Positions 31,334 to 39,600 of a DNA stretch of 41,427 bases are shown piece by piece. The DNA lies in assembly GCA_046723645.1 (NCBI GenBank), contig JBKOUY010000115.1, positions 1 through 41,427 of the forward strand. Reading direction: 5' to 3'. The translations under genes and the position numbers were made by a program. The notes beneath the pieces are model-generated. The model did not search any database. It had not been told where the DNA came from and saw nothing but the letters and a program-made list of their open reading frames with translations. Source of the DNA: DASQUK01 sp046723645 (GTDB lineage: Bacteria; Actinomycetota; Acidimicrobiia; Acidimicrobiales; VFJN01). Position 1 is the first letter of the stretch. Every line of letters starts with the position of its first letter.

Positions 31334-32113
31334 TCAGTCGCTCCATTGAAGGATGGAGAAGGAGGCACCCTCGGGGTCGGCGAGGACAGCGACGCGTCCC
31401 ACGTTGAACAGGTCGAAGGGCTCCACCGAGACCGTGCCGCCCAACTCGGCCGCTCGGGCGACGGTGTCGTCCGTGTCCTCGACGGCGAAGTAGATCATCC
31501 AATGCGGCGGGGTGTCCGCCGGCCAGAGCTCGTCCATCTGCACCATGCCGGCGACAGGCCGCTCGATCCCCGGCAGGGAGAAGATGGTGTAGCCCGAGCC
31601 CTCAGCGTAGGGAGGGATCTTCGATTCCCAGCCGAACACTTCGGCGTAGAACCGCTTCGCCGTATCGACGTTCCGGCACGTCAGCTCGCACCAGGTGAAC
31701 GAACCGGGCTCGTGCATCACGTCGGGCGAGATGTGACCCGCCGACTCCCAGATCGCGAATCGTGCCCCCATCGGGTCCGTACAGATGGCCATACGCCCGG
31801 CGTCGAAGTAGCTGGTGGGCCACAGGGAGACCCCACCGCCCAGGTCGAAAACCGCTTGGGCCGTGGCATCCGCATCGTCCACGGAGATGTTCATGGTCCA
31901 GGACGGCCTCGGACCGGGACCGATATCGCCGACGTCCTTGGCGTCCAAGCGGAAGACCCACCAGCCCGACGCGTCGTCCAGCGGTCGATGGCGCGCCAGC
32001 ACCGTCCAGCCGAAGAGAGCGCAGTAGAAGCGACTCGCCGCCAGGGGCCCGGCGGCTGTCTGCAGGTTGACCCACGCCGGCGTGCCCGGCGGATAGCCCT
32101 GCGCAGAGCCCAT
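31334..32113 (-). CDS. VOC (glyoxalase/bleomycin-resistance fold) family protein with two domains
   Basis: 259 aa with two tandem VOC domains. The first (residues ~10-125) begins GTPAWVNLQTA and ends DPMGARFAIWES. The second (residues ~138-257) begins GSFTWCELTCRNVDTAKRFY and ends DPEGASFSILQWS. Each carries the FYxxxFGW motif. Similar proteins are annotated as hydroxylase-like or glyoxalase-like, but the substrate is unknown. The ATG at 32113 follows GGAGGA by 5 bases. Confidence 0.87.
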   Translation of the reverse strand: MGSAQGYPPGTPAWVNLQTAAGPLAASRFYCALFGWTVLARHRPLDDASGWWVFRLDAKDVGDIGPGPRPSWTMNISVDDADATAQAVFDLGGGVSLWPTSYFDAGRMAICTDPMGARFAIWESAGHISPDVMHEPGSFTWCELTCRNVDTAKRFYAEVFGWESKIPPYAEGSGYTIFSLPGIERPVAGMVQMDELWPADTPPHWMIYFAVEDTDDTVARAAELGGTVSVEPFDLFNVGRVAVLADPEGASFSILQWSD

Positions 32114-32269
32114 GCACGTCCTCCGATCCTCCTCCGTTCGGAACATAGTCCGACGGCGCACAGACCTGTCAGGCCGTCGGGCCACGAGGGGCGCACCTGA
32201 CGAGTTTCGCCCCGAGGCGGAGTTGTCTCGGTAGGGGTCGGCTGACCGACGAAGGAGCACGGTGCGAGG
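32114..32269. other. divergent intergenic region (VOC / STAS)
   Basis: About 150 bases that must hold promoters for both flanking genes. No clear -35/-10 pair or operator was identified. Confidence 0.3.
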
Positions 32270-32521
32270 GTGACCAGGGATGGCGTTGTCCACCTCGATG
32301 TCTCGTGGCTGGTGCCACCCGACCTATATGCCGTCGACGCGTTGGCGCGACTGCAGGTCGCGGCGTCTCGGTGCGGGCGTCGGCTCCAGCTGCACGGTGC
32401 CAGCGGGGGCCTGGCCGAGCTTCTCGAGTTCGCGGGGCTCGGCGACGTCATACACCTGTGCCCGTGCTGCCGCTCGTCCGTGCGGCCCAGCGAGCCGGCC
32501 ACGCGCGAGCCGCCGACCTAG
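32270..32521 (+). CDS. STAS-domain protein (anti-sigma antagonist-like)
   Basis: 83 aa from a GTG. It resembles the compact actinobacterial STAS proteins: VHLDVSWLVPPDLYAVDALARL, RRLQLHGASGGLAELLEFAGL and a short tail. The Ser normally phosphorylated in SpoIIAA-type antagonists is not at the expected place, so it may be a lipid- or sulfate-transport-like STAS relative or a non-phosphorylated variant. No partner kinase or sigma gene is adjacent. A GGAG lies ~15 bases upstream, further than usual. Confidence 0.6.
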   Translation: MTRDGVVHLDVSWLVPPDLYAVDALARLQVAASRCGRRLQLHGASGGLAELLEFAGLGDVIHLCPCCRSSVRPSEPATREPPT

Positions 32522-32560
32522 TGATCCCCACGGCGATGATCGCCGGCATGATCAGCGCAC

Positions 32561-33577
32561 CTAGGGCTCCCGCCACAGTCGGAGCGGGGTCCGGTCGCGG
32601 GGGCCCGTGAACGGGACCGGTTCCTCCCGTCCCGTCCGCGCCGACAGGTAGGCGGCACACACGATGTCGAGCACGTGGCGACCGAGCTGGGGCCCGGGCG
32701 TCGGCGCCCGTCCGGCATCGATATCGGCCGTCAGCGATTCGAGCTGGGCGACGTAGCCGAGGTGGTGAAGCTGCGGCGTCGCCAGTCCCGGGGGCGGCGA
32801 CGGCAGCACGACGGGCACGCCGTTGACCTCCACCGAGGGGTGCGGCACCAGTTCGAGGCGCACCGCCCCCGTCGGGCTCGCCGCCTGTGCCTCCCACGTC
32901 GGTGCCGGCGCGCGCCACGTCGCCCGGACCTCGGCGCGGAGGCCGGAGTCGAACACCAGCGTCACTGTGGCGTCGTCGTCGAGCTCCAGCCCCGGGCCGG
33001 CCAGCAGCTGCGCGCCGACGCTCGTGACGCTCGCCGGCGCCGCCGCCAGCAAGGCCAGCGCGACCGCGTGCACGCCGAGGTCGAACAGCACGCCGCCGCC
33101 CCAGGACGGCTCCAGATGGTCGCCCCAGTCGGGCCGACCCTGGGCGAGCCGCACCTCGAGGTGCGTGAGGGTCCCCAGGCGCCGGCACGCCGTAACCGCC
33201 TCGACCACGGTCGGGGAGTGCACCAGGTTCTCGGCGTAGCCCACGCGGCCGTCCCGCGCCCCGAGCGCCACCAGGTGGTCGGCGTCCTCCAGCGTGGTCG
33301 CCAGCGGTGCCTCCACCAACGCCATGGCGGAACCGTCGACGGCGCGGTCCGCCTCCCGCCGGTGAAGAGCCGGGGGAGTGGCGATCAGGACCACGTCGGC
33401 CCCGCCCGGCAGCTCCTCGTAGGTGCAGGCGATCCCTCCGGTCTGCGCGGCGCGGCGCCGCGCCGACCGGGTACTGCGGGATGCGACGTGGACGACGCGC
33501 AGGTCGGGCAGCGCGTCGCCCGCCAGTCCGTGGATGGCGGTGACGAAGCCAGCGCCGGCGAAAGCCAAGGCGACCAT
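32561..33577 (-). CDS. Gfo/Idh/MocA family oxidoreductase
   Basis: 338 aa NAD(P)-dependent oxidoreductase. N-terminal Rossmann fold (LAFAGAGFVTAIHGLA with a variant Gly-rich loop; ADVVLIATPPALHRREA; ALVEAPLATTLEDAD, where the usual catalytic EKP is replaced by EAP). The C-terminal beta-sheet domain contains GGGVLFDLGVHAVAL. The change of the conserved Lys to Ala suggests altered or lost catalysis. It is 34 bases downstream of an LLM-class flavin enzyme gene on the same strand, possibly co-transcribed. The ATG at 33577 is chosen by similarity; ribosome site weak. Confidence 0.82.
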   Translation of the reverse strand: MVALAFAGAGFVTAIHGLAGDALPDLRVVHVASRSTRSARRRAAQTGGIACTYEELPGGADVVLIATPPALHRREADRAVDGSAMALVEAPLATTLEDADHLVALGARDGRVGYAENLVHSPTVVEAVTACRRLGTLTHLEVRLAQGRPDWGDHLEPSWGGGVLFDLGVHAVALALLAAAPASVTSVGAQLLAGPGLELDDDATVTLVFDSGLRAEVRATWRAPAPTWEAQAASPTGAVRLELVPHPSVEVNGVPVVLPSPPPGLATPQLHHLGYVAQLESLTADIDAGRAPTPGPQLGRHVLDIVCAAYLSARTGREEPVPFTGPRDRTPLRLWREP

Positions 33578-33611
33578 GCGGCAGGGTGCCCGGTACCGGT
33601 GACCCGTCCGG

Positions 33612-34553
33612 TCAGGTGCCCGCCAGCCGCGCCACGATCGGCGCCGCTGCGTCCATGGCCTCCGGGCCCTGCACCACCAGGTACGACGCGTCCCATCGCT
33701 CGCGTCGGGCGGCGAGGTCGTCGCAGATCTGGTCGACGGTGCCGACCCAGGCGTGCGGATGATCGCCGACGATGTCGGGGGACACACCGAACAGTGGCGC
33801 CATCGCCTCGATCACCGAGGCCCGGTCGTCGGTCACGACGCAGGCGAAGATCAGCATGTTGATCTCGATGTCGTCGTAGCGGCTGCCTGCGGTGTCTCGC
33901 ACCCACTCGAGCTTGCGATCGGTCACCGCGGCGGCACCGTCCTGCGCGGCCGCCGCGTCGGTGCGTCCCGAGCGGATCGCCGGGTTGACGCCGACGATGT
34001 CGGCCCGCCGCGCCGCGAGCGTGAGCATGCGCCGGCCGCCCCCACCCATGAGCACCGGGGGACCGCTCGGCTGCACGGGTTTCGGGAGGCCATCCAGCTC
34101 GCTGATCTGGTAGTGCTTGCCCCGGTAGCTGAACGGGCCCGGGCGGAACAACCCCTCGAGCACGTCGAGCGCCTCGTCGAGGCGATCGATCCGGACGCCG
34201 GCCGGATCCATTGCGATGCCGGACTGCTCGTAGTCGCTGTTCATCCAGCCTGCGCCGATGCCGAGCTCCAGGCGCCCACCCGACAGCCGGTCGATGGTGG
34301 CCGCCTCCTTGGCCACGACAACGGGATGCCGGTAGTCGTTGTCGAGCACCAACGGCCCGATCCGCAGCTCGGTGGTGGCGTCGGCGGCGGCCGTGAGGGC
34401 AACGGCGGGCGAGAGCTGATCGCCGAAGTGGTCGGGCACGAAGAGCGTCGAGTAGCCGAGGTCCTCGGCCTTGCGGGCCAGGTGGGCCCACTCGGCTCCG
34501 GTGTCGGCGCTGCTGAGCTGCACGCCGAAGCGGAAGGGTCGCGGGTGCGCCAT
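33612..34553 (-). CDS. LLM-class F420-dependent oxidoreductase
   Basis: 313 aa luciferase-like TIM barrel. Family signs are RFGVQLSSADTGAEW, LFVPDHFGDQLSP, TELRIGPLVLDNDYRHP, ATIDRLSGGRLELGIGAGW and PPVLMGGGGRRML. It belongs to the actinobacterial TIGR03621-like group of F420-dependent enzymes; the substrate is unknown. The ATG at 34553 is set by the conserved N-terminus. It diverges from the penicillin-binding protein gene. Confidence 0.88.
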   Translation of the reverse strand: MAHPRPFRFGVQLSSADTGAEWAHLARKAEDLGYSTLFVPDHFGDQLSPAVALTAAADATTELRIGPLVLDNDYRHPVVVAKEAATIDRLSGGRLELGIGAGWMNSDYEQSGIAMDPAGVRIDRLDEALDVLEGLFRPGPFSYRGKHYQISELDGLPKPVQPSGPPVLMGGGGRRMLTLAARRADIVGVNPAIRSGRTDAAAAQDGAAAVTDRKLEWVRDTAGSRYDDIEINMLIFACVVTDDRASVIEAMAPLFGVSPDIVGDHPHAWVGTVDQICDDLAARRERWDASYLVVQGPEAMDAAAPIVARLAGT

Positions 34554-34662
34554 GGCGGTCACCCTAGTGACGCGGGCGTGCCGGCCGTGGTGAGACCGCC
34601 GACCGCCCGGTGGGTAAGGTCTGTTCGCTTCGTCAGCCGACCGGTCAGGCAGCCTCCCCACC

Positions 34663-36756
34663 GTGCGCATCTACTCCAGGCTCGCTCTCGTGGTCATCGC
34701 CTCCGGCGTCGTGCTGGCGTTGGCCGTGGGGGCGATGGCGGTGCCGGCCCGGCTGCTCGACGAGGCCGGCTCCGGCGACCCGGGCCCGATCAGCCTCCGC
34801 CCGCTCGCCCAGCGGTCCTACATCTACTCCGCGGACGGCTCGGTCCTGGCGGTGCTGAGGGAGGAGGAGAATCGCCAGTCGGTGCCGCTGGACACGATCC
34901 CGCAGCACGCCATCTCGGCGATCCTGGCCGTCGAGGACGCAGGCTTCTGGGTCCACGAAGGTTTCGATGTCCGCGGCATGCTCCGGGCATTCCGGGCCAA
35001 CGTCGAGGAGGGCGGCATCTCCCAGGGCGGCTCGACGATCACGCAGCAGCTCATCAAGCTCGACGTCCTCGGCAACGAGCAGACGCTCGACCGCAAGGTC
35101 GAAGAGATCGTGCTGGCGTCGCGGCTCGAGAAGATGATGAGCAAGGAGGAGATCCTCGACCGCTACATCAACACCGTCTACTTCGGGAACCATGCGTACG
35201 GGATCCAGGCCGCCGCAGAGACCTATTTCGGGGTCAACGCCCGTGACCTCAACCCGGGACAGGCGGCGTTGCTGGCCGGGCTCATCCGCAACCCGGTCTC
35301 CTACAACCCGATCCGGTTCCCCGAGCGGGCGGCCGCCCGGCTCGACGTCGCGCTCGAGCGACTGGTCGACGTGGGGGCGCTGACCGAGTCCGACGCCGCG
35401 GTGTGGAAGTTCGCCACACCGATCCCGACCGCAATCCACAACGTCCTTCCCAGGGCCAACGACTACTTCGCCTCGGCCGTGGAGCAGCAGCTTCTCGCCG
35501 ACAAGCGGCTGGGGAGCACGCCGGAGGAGCGCTTCAACGCGGTGTACTTCGGTGGGCTGAAGGTCTACACGACCTATTCGCCCCAGGCGCAGGCCCAGGC
35601 GCAGGCGGCCCGTGACCAGAACCTGCCGCTGACCAACGGCGTGTTCGCCGCCGACACTGACCCCGCCACCGGCAAGCCCCGCTACGGCTCGGCCGCGGTC
35701 GTGTCGGTCGACCCGAAGACGGGCGCCATTCCGTACATGGTCGCCGGGCCCGGTTTCCAGAACTACAAGTACAACCTGGTCACCCAGAACAAGCGGCAGA
35801 CGGGCTCGTCGTTCAAGACCTTCGTTCTCGCCACGGCGATGGAGCGCGGCTACTCGCCCGACGACCAGATCGACGGCACGGGCCCGTGCCTCTTCAACAA
35901 CCCGACCGGCACACCCAACCCCTACCCCGCAGAGAACTTCGGGGGCGCGACCCGCGGGGTGGCAAACATCACGACCCAGACGCTGGGTTCGGTCAACTGC
36001 GCATACGTGCGGCTCGGATTGATCGTCGGGCTGAACAACGTCGTCAACATGGCGCAGCGGCTGGGTGTGCGGAGCACGGCGGCCGACGGCTTGGCTGCGA
36101 ACCAGTCGCTTCCGCTCGGATCCGCGGGTGTCACGCCGCTGGACATGGCGTCGGCGTACGCAACGCTCGCCAACGACGGCGTCTACAACCCGCCCTACAT
36201 CATCAACAAGGTCGAGGATCGCAACGGGCGGGTGATCTTCGAGCACCAGCCGGCGCCCAAGCCCGTGATCTCGCCCCGGACGGCGCGGCTCGTGACCGAG
36301 ATCCTCCGGCAGAACGTGACCAGCGGCACGGGCACCGCCGCCGCACTTGGCACGGGTCAGCCGGCGGCCGGCAAGACGGGCACGCACACAGGCTCGTACG
36401 ACGCCTGGTTCGTGGGCTACACCCCGTACCTGGCGACCGCAGTGTGGGTGGGGGGACTCGGCGCCCAGTTCACTATCCGCCTCGGTGGGACCGGCATCAC
36501 CGGCGGTTCGTATCCAGCCCGGATCTGGGGCGACTTCATGCGGGCGTGGCACGCGGGACGTCCGGTCGTGCAGTTCGCCCCGGCGCCGCACGTGCCCGGC
36601 GGCCGCATGCTGACCGTGCCGGGAACCATCGACCTGTCGGCGCGGAAGCCGGACCAGCCTCCGCCGGGCCCGCCGGGGGCTCCGCTCCCCGGCCAGCAGC
36701 CCACGCCGGACGGCCGGCCCGGTCGGCCTGGCGGTCGACCTGGGAATGACGGCTGA
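34663..36756 (+). CDS. class A penicillin-binding protein (transglycosylase/transpeptidase)
   Basis: 697 aa bifunctional peptidoglycan synthase anchored by one N-terminal helix (residues ~7-30). The GT51 transglycosylase domain has the catalytic Glu E91 in EDAGFWVHEG and GGSTITQQL near 122-130. The transpeptidase domain has S382-x2-K385 (TGSSFKTF), S443-V-N445 and K571-TGT. The C-terminus is a Pro/Gly-rich tail of ~45 residues, as in actinobacterial PonA-like enzymes. The start is a GTG with no clear ribosome site. Confidence 0.94.
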   Translation: MRIYSRLALVVIASGVVLALAVGAMAVPARLLDEAGSGDPGPISLRPLAQRSYIYSADGSVLAVLREEENRQSVPLDTIPQHAISAILAVEDAGFWVHEGFDVRGMLRAFRANVEEGGISQGGSTITQQLIKLDVLGNEQTLDRKVEEIVLASRLEKMMSKEEILDRYINTVYFGNHAYGIQAAAETYFGVNARDLNPGQAALLAGLIRNPVSYNPIRFPERAAARLDVALERLVDVGALTESDAAVWKFATPIPTAIHNVLPRANDYFASAVEQQLLADKRLGSTPEERFNAVYFGGLKVYTTYSPQAQAQAQAARDQNLPLTNGVFAADTDPATGKPRYGSAAVVSVDPKTGAIPYMVAGPGFQNYKYNLVTQNKRQTGSSFKTFVLATAMERGYSPDDQIDGTGPCLFNNPTGTPNPYPAENFGGATRGVANITTQTLGSVNCAYVRLGLIVGLNNVVNMAQRLGVRSTAADGLAANQSLPLGSAGVTPLDMASAYATLANDGVYNPPYIINKVEDRNGRVIFEHQPAPKPVISPRTARLVTEILRQNVTSGTGTAAALGTGQPAAGKTGTHTGSYDAWFVGYTPYLATAVWVGGLGAQFTIRLGGTGITGGSYPARIWGDFMRAWHAGRPVVQFAPAPHVPGGRMLTVPGTIDLSARKPDQPPPGPPGAPLPGQQPTPDGRPGRPGGRPGNDG

Positions 36757-36796
36757 TGGCCGGGAATCCGGCTACGCCGGATAGGGTCGCCGGTTG

Positions 36797-37513
36797 ATGA
36801 GCCGTTGGGCCGCCCTCCTCGCCGTCCAGGAACACGACACCCGCGCCGACCAACTCAACCACCGCATGCAGACGCTGCAGGTACGCGCCGACCTCGCGCA
36901 GCTCGAAGACAACGTCCTCGCCGCCGACAGCCAGCTCGCCGACACGCAGCGGCGGCGCGACGAGCTCGCCCGCAGCCAGCAGCGTCTGGAGGACGAGATC
37001 GCCTCACTCGGCGAGCGGGCGAACCAGGCCGAAAAGCAGCTCTACTCGGGCTCGGTGACCAACCCTCGTGAGCTGCAGGCACTGCAGGACGATGTGGCGT
37101 CGATCCGCCGGCGCATCGGCCAGCTGGAGGACGACGAGCTCGAGATCATGGAGCTTGTCGAACCGGTCGACGCCGAGCGGTCCGAGCTCGCGAGTCAACG
37201 CGATCGGCTCGATGCCGAGTGCGAGCGGCTCCGCGCCGTGCTGGCCGAGACCGAATCCGAACTGGCCACGGAGCTCGCCGCCGTCCGGGCCGAACGCGAG
37301 GAGGCCGCCGCGGCGGTGCCGGACGAGCTGTGGCCCGAATACGACAAGCTGCGGGCGCGGCTCGGGGGAGTCGCGATCGCGCGCCTCGTCGGCTCCACCT
37401 GCCAGGGATGCCACTTGGCGCTCCCGGCGGTCGAGGTCGACCGCATTCGCAAGCTGCCGCTCGACGAGGCTGTGTACTGCGAAGAATGCGGCCGCCTTCT
37501 CGTGCGCGATTGA
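36797..37513 (+). CDS. coiled-coil protein with C4-type zinc ribbon (DUF164/CdsZ-like)
   Basis: 238 aa. Residues ~20-175 are predominantly coiled coil with a central KQLYSGSVTNPRELQALQ hinge, a family hallmark. The C-terminus holds a zinc ribbon CQGCH ... CEECG. The role is unclear; homologues are widespread in Actinobacteria. The ATG at 36797 follows a TTG in frame; ATG is preferred. Confidence 0.9.
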   Translation: MSRWAALLAVQEHDTRADQLNHRMQTLQVRADLAQLEDNVLAADSQLADTQRRRDELARSQQRLEDEIASLGERANQAEKQLYSGSVTNPRELQALQDDVASIRRRIGQLEDDELEIMELVEPVDAERSELASQRDRLDAECERLRAVLAETESELATELAAVRAEREEAAAAVPDELWPEYDKLRARLGGVAIARLVGSTCQGCHLALPAVEVDRIRKLPLDEAVYCEECGRLLVRD

Positions 37514-37535
37514 CCGCGCCCACCCGGCAGCAGGC

Positions 37536-37623
37536 CCTGAAGTGCGAGCGCAGCGAGCGCTTCAGGCCGGTGAAGCGAACGCCAGTTCGCCCGTCGGCGA
37601 CGGGTCGTGGGGCGCAGCCCCAC
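37536..37623. repeat. cassette of four consecutive perfect stem-loops
   Basis: Within 88 bases four perfect inverted repeats stand side by side: CCTGAAG (37536-37542) with CTTCAGG (37560-37566); GCGAAC (37575-37580) with GTTCGC (37585-37590); CCCGTC (37590-37595) with GACGGG (37599-37604); and GTGGGGC (37607-37613) with GCCCCAC (37617-37623). The last ends one base before the AGGAG of the next gene. It looks like a mobile palindromic repeat, a structured leader or a small RNA. The second hairpin also fits CGAAC-N4-GTTCG, the LexA-box pattern. Confidence 0.75.
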
Positions 37624-37635
37624 AGGAGACGTTGA

Positions 37636-38121
37636 GTGTTCCTATGGTTCGCCGGGGGTGCGTTCGTGCTGGTGTGGCTCGTCTTCCGCAGCCCGGCTGT
37701 CGACTACCGGCTGGTGATGGTCGGCGCGTTGCTGCCCCTGGCGGAGTTGCCCATCGGGTCGCCGCGGATCCTGCACAGCATCACGGGCGCCGTCGGCCTA
37801 CTGGTGCTGGCCATGGTGGCGACGCCGCGACGCCGGCTCGTCCAGCGCCGGCTGGTGGCGATCCCGATCGGCGTGTTCGTCCACCTGCTGTTGGACGGCA
37901 TCTGGACCGACACCGCCGCGTTCTGGTGGCCCTTCACCGGGCTCGCGTGGAGCGACGCCCGGCTGCCGGAGCTGGCCCGGGGCTCTTTCGACATCGTGCT
38001 GGAACTGACCGGCGCCGCCGCGCTCTGGTGGTGCTGGCGCAGGTTCCGGCTGTTCGAGGCGGATCGACGGCACCGCTTCTGGCGCACCGGCCAACTCGAC
38101 CGCGACGTGACCACGCCGTGA
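37636..38121 (+). CDS. multi-pass membrane protein (DUF457-like hydrolase-related family)
   Basis: 161 aa with about four hydrophobic segments (FLWFAGGAFVLVWLVF, VMVGALLPLAELP, ITGAVGLLVLAMV, LVAIPIGVFVHLLLDGIW). It contains a conserved HLLLDGIW motif and His/Asp residues in membrane-adjacent loops, recalling YdjM/DUF457 inner-membrane proteins annotated as metal-dependent hydrolases. Function unknown. The GTG at 37636 follows AGGAG by 7 bases, directly after the hairpin cassette. Confidence 0.72.
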   Translation: MFLWFAGGAFVLVWLVFRSPAVDYRLVMVGALLPLAELPIGSPRILHSITGAVGLLVLAMVATPRRRLVQRRLVAIPIGVFVHLLLDGIWTDTAAFWWPFTGLAWSDARLPELARGSFDIVLELTGAAALWWCWRRFRLFEADRRHRFWRTGQLDRDVTTP

Positions 38122-38152
38122 CCGATCTCCGGACCGTCGCCGGAGCGACGCC

Positions 38153-38746
38153 GTGATCGTCCTGGTCCGCCACGGCCGCACCGACGCCAACGCCCGAGGG
38201 CTCCTGCTGGGTCGGGCCGATCCGGCGCTCGACGACGAGGGCCGGCGGCAGGCCGCGCGGCTGGCGGCCGCGCTCGGACCGCTCGACGGCGCCCGCGTGG
38301 TCAGCAGTCCGCTGGCGCGGTGCCGCCAGACCGCGGAGATGATCGTCGCCGCCAATGCGTCACGCGTGGCCCTCGACATCGATGAGAGGTGGATCGAGCT
38401 GGACTACGGCGCGTTCGACGGCCTGGGCGCCGGCGAGGTGCCCGCGGCGACCTGGGCGGCGTGGCGGGCCGACGTGGCGTGGACGCCGGAGGGCGGCGAG
38501 TCGCTGGCGGCGCTCGGCGTCCGGGTACGGGCCGCGTGCGACGCGCTTGCGGAGGAGGCCCGCGATCGCGACGTCGTGGTGGTGACTCACGTGTCGCCGG
38601 TGAAGGCGGCGGTCGCGTGGGCGCTGGGCGTCGGCGACGAGGTCGCATGGCGCATGTGGGTGGGGCCGGCGTCGATCAGCCGCATCGGCTTCGCCGGGCC
38701 GTCGCCCTCGCTGCGGTCGTTCAACGAGGTCGCACACCTGGACTGA
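38153..38746 (+). CDS. histidine phosphatase family protein
   Basis: 197 aa. The RHG motif (VRHGRTDAN) at residues ~5-8 supplies the phospho-accepting His. E84-region ELDYGAFDG contains the acid/base Glu and THVSPVKA the second catalytic His. Broad-specificity phosphoglycerate-mutase-like phosphatase; the exact substrate is unknown (CobC-like or sugar phosphatase). In many Actinobacteria a zinc-ribbon coiled-coil gene is followed by an RNase H-phosphatase fusion; here only the phosphatase part appears. Confidence 0.86.
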   Translation: MIVLVRHGRTDANARGLLLGRADPALDDEGRRQAARLAAALGPLDGARVVSSPLARCRQTAEMIVAANASRVALDIDERWIELDYGAFDGLGAGEVPAATWAAWRADVAWTPEGGESLAALGVRVRAACDALAEEARDRDVVVVTHVSPVKAAVAWALGVGDEVAWRMWVGPASISRIGFAGPSPSLRSFNEVAHLD

Positions 38747-38796
38747 CGACCTCCCTCGATTACGCCCGGGTAACCGGGGGAAGCCTGACGGCGATT

Positions 38797-39477
38797 ATGG
38801 CAACGGCAACCCCGTTGACGACGCAGTGTTCGACATGCGGTGCAGAGATACCACTGGAAGCGCGCGCCAACTACTGTCCGGCCTGCGGCATGCCGCTCAC
38901 CGAGGTGGCCGAGGAGACGGCGGAGGCTCGGCGGTCGGCGAACCGCTGGCTGGCGACCCTGGTGATCGTCGGGGCGGCCGCGGCGCTCGCGCTGGGAGGG
39001 ATGATGTGGCGGCTGATCGGCTCAGTCGGCCCGAGCGGCGGCGTTGAGGGATCCGCCGCCGATGCGATGGACGAGTTCGCGCCGATCGCCGAGGACTGGG
39101 TCGACGAACGCGAGCATGTCACCGACGAGGCCGACCTGGGTGACTCCGACGCCGTGATCCTCGCCGTGGACGACGCCGCGGCATGGACCGAGATCGCCGT
39201 GGACGACGTCGCGCAGATCGCCGCCGACGTAGACGGCGGCTCCGCGCCGCTGTACCAGCAGCTGGTGGCGGTCTTCGACGGCCGCCTCGACGCGCTGCAC
39301 AGCCTGCAGGCGACCGGGGGCGCCACGGCGTCCGCCGAGTGGGCGGCGGGCGAGGCGCAACTCGACGCGCTCGGGGCCGAGAGCGACGAGATCATCTGCG
39401 ACATTGCCGGAGAGATGCGGGACGAGGGCGACGATCCCGACGCTCACATCACGCCGTCGATGGACGTCGCCTGCTGA
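38797..39477 (+). CDS. zinc-ribbon, single-pass membrane protein
   Basis: 226 aa. An N-terminal zinc ribbon CSTCG ... CPACG (residues ~11-31) precedes one transmembrane helix (WLATLVIVGAAAALALGGMMW, split here as LATLVIVGAAAALALGG). The outside part is an acidic, Ala-rich domain with several Asp/Glu clusters and no recognised fold. Function unknown. The ATG at 38797 is chosen as the first start before the zinc ribbon. Confidence 0.72.
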   Translation: MATATPLTTQCSTCGAEIPLEARANYCPACGMPLTEVAEETAEARRSANRWLATLVIVGAAAALALGGMMWRLIGSVGPSGGVEGSAADAMDEFAPIAEDWVDEREHVTDEADLGDSDAVILAVDDAAAWTEIAVDDVAQIAADVDGGSAPLYQQLVAVFDGRLDALHSLQATGGATASAEWAAGEAQLDALGAESDEIICDIAGEMRDEGDDPDAHITPSMDVAC

Positions 39478-39600
39478 CGATCGGGAGTGGTCTCTCGTGA
39501 TCGCGGATGACCGGATCCTGGGTGCGGATGATCATCATCACGCGCAGTGTCCCTGGCCGGCCCGCCCGGAACCATCCCGGCGTCGGCACCTAGCGCAAGC

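Noticed and set aside
34645..36591. 650-codon minus-strand frame opposite the penicillin-binding protein
   Set aside because: Antisense shadow; all catalytic motifs of GT51 and transpeptidase are on the plus strand.
37514..37635. RNase P RNA or tmRNA in the hairpin-rich gap after the zinc-ribbon gene
   Set aside because: Only ~120 bases and none of the conserved RNase P blocks; no CCA end or tag-peptide frame.
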